From the NCBI GenBank assembly GCA_963757125.1, contig CAVWQP010000009.1:124001-188000 (forward strand): a stretch of 64,000 nt of DNA, written 5' to 3'. Both the position numbers and the translations under genes were made by a program. Shown here in pieces: positions 16,927-24,227 of this stretch; within the stretch, counting starts at the first letter, position 1; every line of letters starts with the position of its first letter. The DNA comes from CAVVSD01 sp963757125 (GTDB lineage Bacteria > Actinomycetota > Thermoleophilia > Solirubrobacterales > Solirubrobacteraceae). The notes under the pieces are model-generated. The model made no database searches. It was not told where the DNA came from and saw only the letters and a program-made list of their open reading frames with translations.

Positions 16927-17780
16927 GCGCGCAGGTACTCCGCGACGCGGTGCTCGTACGTGAAGGGCGTGGAGAACGTCCACCCGGCGTCGTGCGCGGG
17001 CTCGCGGCCCTCGGCGAGCGCCGCCACGTCGCCCACCGTGATCGTCTCTGCGACGACGTTCGCGGCCTCGACGCCCGCGGGTCGCGCCGCCAGCAGGATG
17101 CGCGCGGCGTCGGCGACGTGCACGACGCCGATGGTGGCCCGGCCGCCGCCGTCGATCGTCAGCGGCTCGCCGCGGGCGGCCATGCGGCGGAACTTGTCGA
17201 CGACGGTCTGCGACTGCGGCCCGGCGTGCTCGACCGGCGAGGCGCCGTAGACGATGCCGAGCCGCAGGAGGGCGACGTCGAAGCCGTGGCGCTCGGCGTG
17301 CATGCGCAGGCTCAGCTCGCCGTAGATCTTGGACAGGTGCGCCAGGTCGCCCTGCGGCCCGTAGGGGTGCTCGGGCCCGACCTCCCCGGCCAGGCCGGGG
17401 CCGTACACGTGCAGGGAGGAGCCGAAGATCACGCTGGGCCGCGGCTCGGCGTGGCCGATCGCCTCGGCGACGCGCCGCGTGCCGAGGATGTTGATCTCCT
17501 CCGTGCGGTCGGGCTCGCGGTCGGCGATCGGGCGGCTGGCCTGCGCGGCGAGCAGCAGGACGCGGTCGGGCCGCAGCGCGGCCAGGAGCTCCTCGACGGC
17601 GGCCCTGTTGCGGATGTCGACGGTGTGCACGGACGCGCCCTCGGACTCCAGGCCGTTGACCTGCCAGCGGTCGGTCGTGGACCAGTCGTCGGCCAGCGCG
17701 ACGGCCTCGCCGGCGGCCAGCGCCTGCTCGGCAGCAGCAGCCCCGATGTATCCCGCTCCGAGCACCAGCAAGCCCGCCAC
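16923..17780 (-). CDS. NAD-dependent nucleotide-sugar epimerase/dehydratase (first of pair)
   Basis: A 285-residue extended SDR. GAGYIG at the N-terminus binds NAD, SSLHVYG is the Ser region, and IYGELSLRM carries the YxxxK position in altered form (Y-G-E-L-S: lysine is absent), so catalysis may differ or the protein may be a reductase-like variant. GTG 17780 is chosen over an upstream TTG at 17786 because TAGGGT ends 8 bases before it, matching the leaderless pattern seen across the window. It opens the four-gene glycan operon and is divergent from the WecA/MraY-like gene with 38 bases between starts. Confidence 0.85.
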   Translation of the reverse strand: MAGLLVLGAGYIGAAAAEQALAAGEAVALADDWSTTDRWQVNGLESEGASVHTVDIRNRAAVEELLAALRPDRVLLLAAQASRPIADREPDRTEEINILGTRRVAEAIGHAEPRPSVIFGSSLHVYGPGLAGEVGPEHPYGPQGDLAHLSKIYGELSLRMHAERHGFDVALLRLGIVYGASPVEHAGPQSQTVVDKFRRMAARGEPLTIDGGGRATIGVVHVADAARILLAARPAGVEAANVVAETITVGDVAALAEGREPAHDAGWTFSTPFTYEHRVAEYLRA

Positions 17781-17788
17781 GGGCAAGG

Positions 17789-17794
17789 ACCCTA
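17789..17794 (-). promoter_or_regulatory. -10 hexamer of the glycan operon
   Basis: On the minus strand TAGGGT ends 8 bases before GTG 17780. It supports that start over the TTG at 17786. Confidence 0.5.
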
Positions 17795-17804
17795 GTGCCC
17801 GCCG

Positions 17805-17810
17805 TAGAAT
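17805..17810 (+). promoter_or_regulatory. -10 hexamer of the WecA/MraY-like gene
   Basis: TAGAAT, the closest match to TATAAT among these boxes, ends 8 bases before ATG 17819. With 17789-17794 it makes a back-to-back leaderless pair. Confidence 0.55.
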
Positions 17811-17818
17811 CGTCCCCC

Positions 17819-19009
17819 ATGTCGTTCGCCGATGCGTTGCGCGGGCTGGTGACGGAGCCCGCGGTCGCGTGGGGCTTCGTCGTCGCGGCGGTCCTCACCC
17901 TCGCGCTCACGCCGGTCGTGCGCCGCCTCGCGGTCCGCTACGACCTGCTCGATCACGGCGGCGACCGTCCTCGCATCCACAAGCGCCCGATCCCCCGGAT
18001 CGGCGGCTTGGCGATCGCGATCGGCATCCTCGTCCCGGCGCTGCTGTTCCTCGACCTGCAGGGCGCGATCCTCGGCATCGTCATCGGGATCCCGCTCGTC
18101 GCGGCGGTCGGCATGGTCGACGACGTGCGCGGGCTCTCCGCCAGCGTGAAGCTGCTCGCCGTCATGGCCGTGGCCTGCGTGCCGGTCATCGGGTTCGGGA
18201 TGACGTTCGACCGCATCGGCATCCCGTTCGTCGGGATCATCGACTTCGGCCCCGCGGCCGTGCCGATCACGCTCGTCTGGATCGCGCTCGTCGCGAACCT
18301 CGTGAACCTCATCGACGGCATGGACGCGCTCGCCGCCGGGATCGTCGCGATCGCCTCGGCGTCCTTCGCGCTGCTGGCCGTCTCGTTCGGCCGCATCGAG
18401 GTCGCGGCGCTCGCGGCGATGGTCTGCGGCGCGACGATCGCCTTCCTGCGCCACAACTACCACCCGGCGACGATCTTCATGGGCGACACCGGGGCGCTCA
18501 CGCTCGGCTTCGTGCTCGGGGCTCTCGCCGTCGAGGGCGCCCTGAAGAACGCGGCCACGATCGCGCTCGCCGCCCCGCTGCTCATCATGGCCGTGCCGAT
18601 CCTCGACACGTCGTTCGTCGTCGCCAAGCGGCTGAAGTACGGGCGCAGGCCCTGGGCGCCGGACCAGAACCACTTCTACCACCGCTTCCTGCGCATCGGG
18701 TTCACCCAGCGGCGCACGGCGGCGTACCTGCACGTCTGGGCCGCAGTCCTCGCCGGCTACTCGATGCTGCTGCGCTTCGTCCCGCCACGTCCGGGCGGCG
18801 AGTGGGACGCCTCGCACACGATCCTCGCGGGCGCCGTCGGACTCGGCGTGGTGGCCGGGTCGGTGTGGATGGTCTACGAGCTCGAGATCCTGAAGTTCCG
18901 CCACTTCCGGCTGCGCCGCGTGCACGAGACGGAGGAGGGCACGGAGGAGGCCGTCGAGGAGCTGCTCGAGGCCGGGGCGACGAAGGAGCCCGCATATCCG
19001 GAGACGTGA
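17819..19009 (+). CDS. Undecaprenyl-phosphate sugar-1-phosphate transferase (WecA/TagO/MraY family)
   Basis: A 396-residue polytopic membrane enzyme that transfers a sugar-1-phosphate (typically GlcNAc-1-P or relative) from UDP-sugar to undecaprenyl phosphate, starting a cell-wall glycan. About ten hydrophobic segments are visible. Family motifs are HKRPIPRIGG, VDDVRG (Mg-binding Asp pair), NLIDGMDALA, FMGDTG and the cytoplasmic HFYHRFL loop. An acidic C-terminal tail of about 35 residues is extra. It is divergent from the epimerase/GT operon, whose products could extend its lipid-linked sugar. It overlaps the following monooxygenase gene by four bases (GTGA). Confidence 0.93.
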   Translation: MSFADALRGLVTEPAVAWGFVVAAVLTLALTPVVRRLAVRYDLLDHGGDRPRIHKRPIPRIGGLAIAIGILVPALLFLDLQGAILGIVIGIPLVAAVGMVDDVRGLSASVKLLAVMAVACVPVIGFGMTFDRIGIPFVGIIDFGPAAVPITLVWIALVANLVNLIDGMDALAAGIVAIASASFALLAVSFGRIEVAALAAMVCGATIAFLRHNYHPATIFMGDTGALTLGFVLGALAVEGALKNAATIALAAPLLIMAVPILDTSFVVAKRLKYGRRPWAPDQNHFYHRFLRIGFTQRRTAAYLHVWAAVLAGYSMLLRFVPPRPGGEWDASHTILAGAVGLGVVAGSVWMVYELEILKFRHFRLRRVHETEEGTEEAVEELLEAGATKEPAYPET

Positions 19010-20178
19010 TCTCGGCGGTCCGGCCCGGATCCGCTGAGCTCGCGGCGCTGCTGGCCGAGATCGGCGCGGGCGCCGCGGAGCGCGAGCGCGCCGTGCGCCC
19101 GCCCCACGACGCGATCGACATGATCCGCCGCGCGCGCCTCGGCGCGATCAGGGTGCCGGTCGACCAGGGCGGCGGCGGCGCGACGGTGCGCGAGCTGTTC
19201 GAGACCGTGATCGCGCTCGCGGCGGCGGACTCCAACGTCGCGCACATCCTCCGCACGCACTTCCAGTTCGTCGAGGAGCGCATCGTCGCGGTCGGCGACG
19301 ACCGCTGGATGAGCGACGTGCTCGGCGGGGCGATCTTCGGCAACGCGACGACCGAGCTGGGCAACCAGGACGTCGGCGGGCGGACGTTCGCGACCACGCT
19401 CGACGGGCTCGTCCTGACCGGGACGAAGTACTACTGCACCGGGAGCCTCTACTCGGACTTCGTGCCCGTCCTCGCCTCCACGCCCGAGGGGGACCTCGTG
19501 ACGGTGGTCGTGCCCGCCGACCGCGAGGGCGTGACGCTCGAGGACGACTGGGACGGCATCGGCCAGCGGCTGACCGGCACCGGCACCGTGCGGCTGGACG
19601 CGGTGCGGGTCGAGCCCGGAGAGGTGCTCGGCGCCCGTGCCGTCGCGACGAGCGAGCGGTCGCTGCGGGGGCCGTTCCTCCAGCTCTACCTCACCGCCGT
19701 CCTGGCCGGCGTCGTCGCCGCAGCGGCCCGCGACGCCGTCGACCGCGCCCGGCGCCGCACCCGCGTCTTCACGCACGGCTCGTCGGACACCGTGGCAGGC
19801 GATCCGCTCGTCCAGCAGGTCGTGGGCGAGATCTCCAGCAGCGCGTTCGCCGTGGAGGCGATCGTCCTGCGGGCGGCCGAGGCGATCGGCGCCGCGACCG
19901 CGTCGATGGTCGGCGGGGTCCCGGACGCCGAGCTCACCGAGGCCGCGTCCCTGCGCGCGGCGCAGGCGAAGGTCGCCGTCGAGGAGATCGCCTTCCGCGC
20001 GACGACGCAGCTGTTCGAGATCGGCGGCGCCTCGGCGACGAAGCGCGAGCACGACCTCGACCGCCACTGGCGCAACGCGCGGACGATCGCCTCGCACAAC
20101 CCGACGATCTACAAGGCGCGGGCGATCGGCGACCTCGAGATCAACGGCGCCGATCTCCCGCCCAGCTGGTTCTTCTAG
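19006..20178 (+). CDS. Acyl-CoA dehydrogenase-fold flavin monooxygenase (DszC/SfnB-like)
   Basis: A 390-residue protein of the acyl-CoA dehydrogenase fold. Segments RTHFQFVEE, GTKYYCTGSLYSDF and the C-terminal GGASATKREHDLDRHWRN resemble class D flavin monooxygenases such as DszC (dibenzothiophene) and SfnB (dimethylsulfone) rather than true acyl-CoA dehydrogenases; the usual catalytic Glu of the latter is not recognisable. These enzymes use reduced flavin from a separate reductase, which is not nearby. It starts at GTG 19006 inside the stop of the WecA-like gene, so it is co-translated, though no functional link is evident. A sulfur-compound or N-hydroxylation substrate is possible. Confidence 0.8.
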   Translation: MISAVRPGSAELAALLAEIGAGAAERERAVRPPHDAIDMIRRARLGAIRVPVDQGGGGATVRELFETVIALAAADSNVAHILRTHFQFVEERIVAVGDDRWMSDVLGGAIFGNATTELGNQDVGGRTFATTLDGLVLTGTKYYCTGSLYSDFVPVLASTPEGDLVTVVVPADREGVTLEDDWDGIGQRLTGTGTVRLDAVRVEPGEVLGARAVATSERSLRGPFLQLYLTAVLAGVVAAAARDAVDRARRRTRVFTHGSSDTVAGDPLVQQVVGEISSSAFAVEAIVLRAAEAIGAATASMVGGVPDAELTEAASLRAAQAKVAVEEIAFRATTQLFEIGGASATKREHDLDRHWRNARTIASHNPTIYKARAIGDLEINGADLPPSWFF

Positions 20179-20906
20179 AGGACGTCGCGCCGGCGCAGCA
20201 GCACGGCGGAGCCGGCTGCGACCGTCGCAGCGACGCCCGCCAGTGCCAGCGTCGCTGACGCCGGGGCGATCGTGGCGTCGATGTCGAGCGCCGAGTTCAG
20301 CAGCGCGAACGGCAGGTAGTCCGCGGCGCCGCCGATGAAGCCGCCGACGATCTTCTCGACGATGAAGCCGCCGAAGACGACGATCATCGCGGGCGCCGGG
20401 CTGCGGCAGATGAACCCGATGCTCACGCCGAGCATCGCGAACAGCCCGCCGGCAGCAGCGACCTCGCCGGCGATCACGAGCAGGTCGGACGAGCTCAGCG
20501 AGAGCTGCATGCCCTCGGCGCCGACCACCGGGCCGGCGAGTGCGTACGAGGCGGCGAACGCCATGACGCCCACGAGCGCGGAGATCACGCCGTAGGTCGC
20601 GAGCCGCGCGACCAGGAGGCGCCAGCGGCGCGGCGACGCCAGGGCACGCTGGGCGATGGTGTGGTGCCGGTACTCGCCGGCGGTGCGCGACGCGGCGAAC
20701 AGGGCGGCGAACATCGCGGTGACGAGGCCGGGCGCCATGACGAGCGCGTCACGGAGCTCGCCGGGGGTGCTGAGGCCCTTCGTCCCGGCATCGGAGAGGT
20801 CCGCCCAGGCGACGACGGCGGAGATGACGACCGTGGCCAGGGCCACGAGGTAGGTGCTCCGCAGCGTGTGCAGCTGCATGAGCTCGGTGCGGATCAGGCG
20901 GATCAT
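20175..20906 (-). CDS. ABC-2 type transporter permease
   Basis: A 243-residue membrane protein with six hydrophobic segments (roughly 18-38, 55-75, 100-125, 140-165, 175-195 and 215-235), typical of the ABC-2 family permeases such as NatB-like or DrrB-like exporters. SRTAGEYRHHT after the second segment is a recurring loop in this family. It begins at ATG 20906, overlapping the ATPase stop by four bases, so the two make one exporter. The last four bases overlap the convergent monooxygenase gene. Substrate unknown. Confidence 0.88.
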   Translation of the reverse strand: MIRLIRTELMQLHTLRSTYLVALATVVISAVVAWADLSDAGTKGLSTPGELRDALVMAPGLVTAMFAALFAASRTAGEYRHHTIAQRALASPRRWRLLVARLATYGVISALVGVMAFAASYALAGPVVGAEGMQLSLSSSDLLVIAGEVAAAGGLFAMLGVSIGFICRSPAPAMIVVFGGFIVEKIVGGFIGGAADYLPFALLNSALDIDATIAPASATLALAGVAATVAAGSAVLLRRRDVL

Positions 20907-21806
20907 GCGAGGACCTCCGAGACGGTGGTGGTGGTGAGGTCGAGGAAGACGTCCTCGAGGCTGTCGGCCTCGTCGGAGAGGCCGAGCACGAGGAGCCCTG
21001 CCTGCATCGCGAGCCGTGCGATCGCCTCGCGCGTGGCGCCGGCCACGACGAGCTCGTCGCCCATGCGGCGGACGACATCCATGCCGGCGGCGTCCAGGAC
21101 CCCGGCCAGCTCGACGGCGTCGGGGCTCTCGACGTGGACGCGGCGCCCGCCGCCGGTCGTCAGCTCGCTGAGCGGCGCGTGGACGATCAGCCGGCCGTCG
21201 GCGATGACCACGACGTCGTCGACGGTCTGCGCGACCTCCGACAGCACGTGGCTGGACAGCAGGATGGTGCGTCCCTCGGCGGCCAGGCCGCGCAGGAAGT
21301 CGCGCAGCCAGCGGATGCCCTCGGGGTCGAGGCCGTTCGCGGGCTCGTCGAGGACGAGGACGCGGGGATCGCCGATGAGCGCTCCGGCGAGCCCGAGCCG
21401 CTGGCGCATGCCGAGCGAGAAGCCGCCGGTCTTGCGGTCGGCGGCGCCCTCGAGCTCGACCAGCCGCAGCAGCTCCTGCACGCGTGAGGCGGGCACGCCC
21501 GCCTCGGTGGCGAGCAGGCGGAGGTTGCCGCGGGCGGTGCGGGCGGGATGCGCCGTCGCCTCGAGCATCGCGCCGACGACGTGCAGCGGGTCGGCGAGCG
21601 CCGCGTAGGCGCTGCCGTCGATGGTGGCGGTGCCCGACGTCGGGGTGACGAGGCCGAGCAGCGACCGCAGCGTGGTCGTCTTGCCCGAGCCGTTGGGGCC
21701 GAGGAACGCGGTGATCGCACCGCTCTCGACGCCGAACGTCATGTCGTCGACGGCGCGGACGTCGCCGTAGTCCTTCGTCAAGCCGGTGGATGTCGATGAG
21801 TGGCAT
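20903..21806 (-). CDS. ABC transporter ATP-binding protein (apparent frameshift in codon 10)
   Basis: An ABC ATPase with Walker A GPNGSGKTT, signature LGMRQ (FSLGMRQRLGLAGAL), Walker B VLVLDEPANGLDPEG and H-loop SSHVLSE, followed by the C-terminal module common in ABC-2 exporters. The natural start appears to be ATG 21806 (MPLIDIHRL), but the frame then needs removal of one A from the pair at 21780/21781 to continue as TKDYGDVRAV. As written, the downstream frame is open from ATG 21841 (MTEDACG…), giving 312 residues with an abnormal N-terminus. All catalytic motifs lie after the break, so a protein could still be made. It pairs with the permease at 20175-20906. Confidence 0.82.
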
Positions 21807-21867
21807 GCGTGCAGCCTCGGGCCGCACGCGTCCTCAGTCATCAGGGCAACACCCTGAACCGGCTGCC

Positions 21868-22560
21868 CTAGGCGCGCCAGACGGCCGCGAATGCCACCGG
21901 GTGGCCGCGCAGCGCGTCCCACTTCGGCTTCAGCGCGACCCAGGCGTCGTCGATCAGCCGCTCGCGCAGCTCGACGAGCCGCAGGCCCGCCGCGTGCGCC
22001 GCGGCGACCTGGTCGGAGAGCTGGTGCACGTGGGTGACGATCGCGACCGGCTCGCCGTCCGCGTCGTCGAAGTGGGTCGGCATGCCCGAGGCCATGATGA
22101 AGTGCGGGTGGAAGCCGACGATCGCGTACGTCCCGCCCGGGCGCAGCAGGCGCGCCGCCTCCGCGTAGAGCGGGCGCAGGTCGGCGAGGTGCTCGTCGAC
22201 GAGGGAGGTCGTCACCACGTCGTAGCTCGCGCCCGGCAGGCCGGTGTCGGCGACGTCCGCCTCGACCAGGGCGCGGAAGACGCCCCGGGCGCGGGCCATC
22301 TCGAGCATCTCGGGCGTCACGTCGGCGCCGTCGATGGCCGCCGCGCCGTGCGCGGCCAGCCACGCGCCGGTGCGCCCGCTCCCGCAGCCGAGGTCGGCGA
22401 CCGTCGCGCCTGCGACGTCGAGCTCGGTCAGGGCGTCGAGCAGCTCGACGTCCATGGCGTCCTGCACGGTGCCCTCGTACGTGGGCGCCCACGCGCCGTA
22501 GCCCGTCCGCGCGTCGACGGTGCGGTAGCCGCGGCTGTCGAAGGGCTCGAAGCTGCTCAT
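21868..22560 (-). CDS. SAM-dependent methyltransferase
   Basis: A 230-residue class I methyltransferase. SAM motif I is VADLGCGSGRTG (about 53-64) and motif II/III is near ADVTPEMLEMAR. The closing region FHPHFIMASG and KPKWDALRGHPVAF is typical of small ubiquinone/biotin-type methyltransferase relatives. It overlaps the DUF354 gene by ATGA and is therefore co-translated with it. The substrate is unknown; a glycan- or lipid-linked acceptor is suggested only by the neighbour. Confidence 0.88.
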   Translation of the reverse strand: MSSFEPFDSRGYRTVDARTGYGAWAPTYEGTVQDAMDVELLDALTELDVAGATVADLGCGSGRTGAWLAAHGAAAIDGADVTPEMLEMARARGVFRALVEADVADTGLPGASYDVVTTSLVDEHLADLRPLYAEAARLLRPGGTYAIVGFHPHFIMASGMPTHFDDADGEPVAIVTHVHQLSDQVAAAHAAGLRLVELRERLIDDAWVALKPKWDALRGHPVAFAAVWRA

Positions 22561-23564
22561 CGGATCCACGGGAGGGCGAGCGCCAGCAGCTCGCCCGGGT
22601 CGCGGAGGGTGGGGACGGCGGTGGGGCCCTTGCGGGTCACGACGATGTCGTCGGGGTCGCGCAGCAGCCGCAGGCGGCCCTGGTGCACGAGCAGCTCGTC
22701 GACCGCGCCGAGCCGGCCCTCGAACATGGACCAGACCGGCGTGCCGAGCACCGCGGCCTCGCGGTTCATCGTGCCGCCGGCCGACACGAGCAGGTCGGCG
22801 AGCGCGACGAGGCTGCGCCCGTCGACTGCGCGGCGCGGCACGTGCACGCCGTCGATGCCGAGCGCGTCGACGGCGTCGGCCTGCTCCGGCGTCCGCGGGA
22901 GGACGACCGTCTGCGCGCCGCCCTCCGCGAGCCGCCCCAGGACGCGCGGCAGCAGCGCGCTCTCGGCACCGCCGAGGTACAGCGCGTAGGCGGGCGGGGT
23001 CCGCACGACCGCGAGGGGCGGGCCTGCCGTCACGCCCAGGCGCTCGGGCAGCCCGGCGTCCGGCGTGAAGCCGTGGAGGTAGTACTCCTCCTTCAGCCCC
23101 GGGTAGTGCACGAGCTTGTCGCCCTTCGCGCCGAAGCGCGCGAGCCGCTCCGCCGGGATCGCCTCGGGGACGAGCACGCGGTTGGCCAGCCGGCAGTTCA
23201 CGTTGTGCTGGATGACGGCGAACTCGTAGTCGAACATCGTCGCGTTGGGGATGCGCAGCACCCGGCACGCGACCGGCAGGTCGGTGGAGCCGTGCGCGAG
23301 CGCCGCGTCGAAGCCCCGGCCGCGGCCGAAGCGCAGCATGCGCACGACGCGGTCGGCCGCGGCGCGCGCCTTGCCGAGCTTGCCCACGCCCCCGTACGCG
23401 CCCAGAGCGGTGTACGGGTGACCCCAGTCGTCGAGGAGGTCGAGCGTGTGCGAGAGCGGTCGCGCCGTGAGCTCGACCTCGTGGCCGGCCGCCTCGAGGC
23501 GCTCGACGAGCGGCCGCAGGACGACGACGTGGGCCGTGTTCGTGAGGTCGATCCAGACGCGCAT
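22557..23564 (-). CDS. DUF354 family protein (GT-B-like)
   Basis: A 335-residue DUF354 protein, a family with a GT-B-like fold related to UDP-GlcNAc 2-epimerase and LpxB-type proteins. MRVWIDLTNTAHVVVLRPL and the C-terminal SAGGTMNREAAVLGTPVWSMF block are diagnostic. Function is unproven; a sugar transfer or epimerisation on nucleotide sugars is the usual guess. It is the first gene of a two-gene operon with the methyltransferase. TAGTCT ends 9 bases before its ATG on the minus strand, giving a leaderless promoter. Confidence 0.88.
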   Translation of the reverse strand: MRVWIDLTNTAHVVVLRPLVERLEAAGHEVELTARPLSHTLDLLDDWGHPYTALGAYGGVGKLGKARAAADRVVRMLRFGRGRGFDAALAHGSTDLPVACRVLRIPNATMFDYEFAVIQHNVNCRLANRVLVPEAIPAERLARFGAKGDKLVHYPGLKEEYYLHGFTPDAGLPERLGVTAGPPLAVVRTPPAYALYLGGAESALLPRVLGRLAEGGAQTVVLPRTPEQADAVDALGIDGVHVPRRAVDGRSLVALADLLVSAGGTMNREAAVLGTPVWSMFEGRLGAVDELLVHQGRLRLLRDPDDIVVTRKGPTAVPTLRDPGELLALALPWIR

Positions 23565-23573
23565 CGCCGCCGG

Positions 23574-23579
23574 AGACTA
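23574..23579 (-). promoter_or_regulatory. -10 hexamer of the DUF354-methyltransferase operon
   Basis: On the minus strand TAGTCT ends 9 bases before ATG 23564. Confidence 0.45.
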
Positions 23580-23638
23580 GAACCGACGGCAGGCCGCACC
23601 CCGGGGGTGTGGACAACCCCACTCGCGTCGCGAGGTCC

Positions 23639-23667
23639 TTGCGGACGCGGGGAACGCGCGGTACAAC
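23639..23667 (+). promoter_or_regulatory. Sigma-70-type promoter of the small-ORF region
   Basis: TTGCGG (23639-23644), 17 bases, then TACAAC (23662-23667, followed by T). This is the best classical -35/-10 pair in the gap. It would start a transcript near 23674 that covers the 32-residue ORF at 23697 and probably the 64-residue ORF at 23923. Confidence 0.5.
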
Positions 23668-23696
23668 TGGATGACTCCCGGAGAGGGAGACCCGTT

Positions 23697-23795
23697 ATGA
23701 CCGCCTTCGCAGCCCACAGCCTTCGCCCCAACGACGCCCCTCGTCGAGCTTCTCGACGCGCGTCGATGGCGAAGCGCACGCTGCCCGCGGTCTAG
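23697..23795 (+). CDS. Small 32-residue Arg-rich protein or leader peptide
   Basis: ATG 23697 is preceded by GGAGAGGGAGA, a strong ribosome-binding site at good distance, about 23 bases after the expected transcription start. The product opens MTAFAAHSLRPNDAPRR and carries two RRAS elements; it matches no family I know. A stable hairpin follows 14 bases after the stop (23810-23838), so this may be a translated leader controlling a downstream attenuator rather than a free protein. There is no membrane segment. Confidence 0.45.
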   Translation: MTAFAAHSLRPNDAPRRASRRASMAKRTLPAV

Positions 23796-23809
23796 CGTCA
23801 CAGCACGCC

Positions 23810-23838
23810 GGACCGCAGGGCCCCAGCGCCCGCGGTCC
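23810..23838 (+). terminator. Strong hairpin after the 32-residue ORF (attenuator or terminator)
   Basis: GGACCGC (23810-23816) pairs with GCGGTCC (23832-23838), with an inner GGGC/GCCC extension, then a pyrimidine run CTTCTCTC after a short gap. It can act as an intrinsic-type terminator or attenuator before the 64-residue ORF. Confidence 0.45.
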
Positions 23839-23922
23839 CGGTCCTTCTCTCAGCAGGAGCAGCGTCCGGTTCGGAGCGGGCGACTCGTCTCAGAGTCACC
23901 TTCCCTCAAGGAGCGCCGAACG

Positions 23923-24117
23923 ATGCAGTCCATCCTCACCCTCGAGGTCATCCGGTCAGAGCACCCCGGAGACCACGAGCCCCGCACCTGGACCACCACG
24001 CACCCGCCGTTGCCGCCGCCTCGCAGGCGCCGGCTGCGCAGGGGGGCCGCCCAGCGCCTCGCCGGCCTGGCGACCCGCCTGGACGGCGAGGGCGCGCGCC
24101 GCGCCCTCGCCCGCTGA
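23923..24117 (+). CDS. Small 64-residue basic hypothetical protein
   Basis: AAGGAG (23908-23913) sits 9 bases before ATG 23923, which strongly supports translation. The N-terminal third (MQSILTLEVIRSEHPGDHEP) is mixed, the middle is Pro-rich (PPLPPPRRRRLRR) and the C-terminus is a basic amphipathic stretch. No known family is recognised. The gene is followed 9 bases after its stop by a 14-bp perfect hairpin, which makes it look like a complete short transcription unit. An RNA- or membrane-binding role would be a guess. Confidence 0.5.
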   Translation: MQSILTLEVIRSEHPGDHEPRTWTTTHPPLPPPRRRRLRRGAAQRLAGLATRLDGEGARRALAR

Positions 24118-24126
24118 TCCCCGGTT

Positions 24127-24160
24127 CCGCGGAGGCGGCTCATCCGAGCCGCCTCCGCGG
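24127..24160 (+). terminator. Perfect 14-bp hairpin terminator
   Basis: A GC-rich arm at 24127-24140 pairs perfectly with 24147-24160 around the loop CATCCG. No U-run follows, as is common in high-G+C actinobacteria. It ends the small-gene unit and lies directly before the -10 box at 24165. Confidence 0.7.
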
Positions 24161-24164
24161 CGGC

Positions 24165-24170
24165 TAGCCT
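24165..24170 (+). promoter_or_regulatory. -10 hexamer for the leader ORF and GH-like gene
   Basis: TAGCCT ends 7 bases before ATG 24178, the start of a 14-codon leader ORF that comes before the secreted protein gene. Confidence 0.45.
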
Positions 24171-24177
24171 CAGCCCG

Positions 24178-24222
24178 ATGCACGCCGACGCCGCTCCGAC
24201 GCCCTCCGCGCCGGGTTCCTGA
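24178..24222 (+). CDS. 14-residue leader ORF upstream of the GH-like gene
   Basis: ATG 24178 is at leaderless distance (7 bases) from TAGCCT and opens a short frame of 14 codons, product MHADAAPTPSAPGS, stopping at TGA 24220-24222, five bases before the next ATG at 24228. The main gene has no good ribosome-binding site, so reinitiation after this leader may be how it is translated. It could equally be accidental. Confidence 0.35.
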   Translation: MHADAAPTPSAPGS

Positions 24223-24227
24223 CCGAC

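Noticed and set aside
21842..21856. CAGGG-N5-CCCTG as terminator between the methyltransferase and ABC genes
   Set aside because: Only 5 bp with no tail; too weak to report as a feature.
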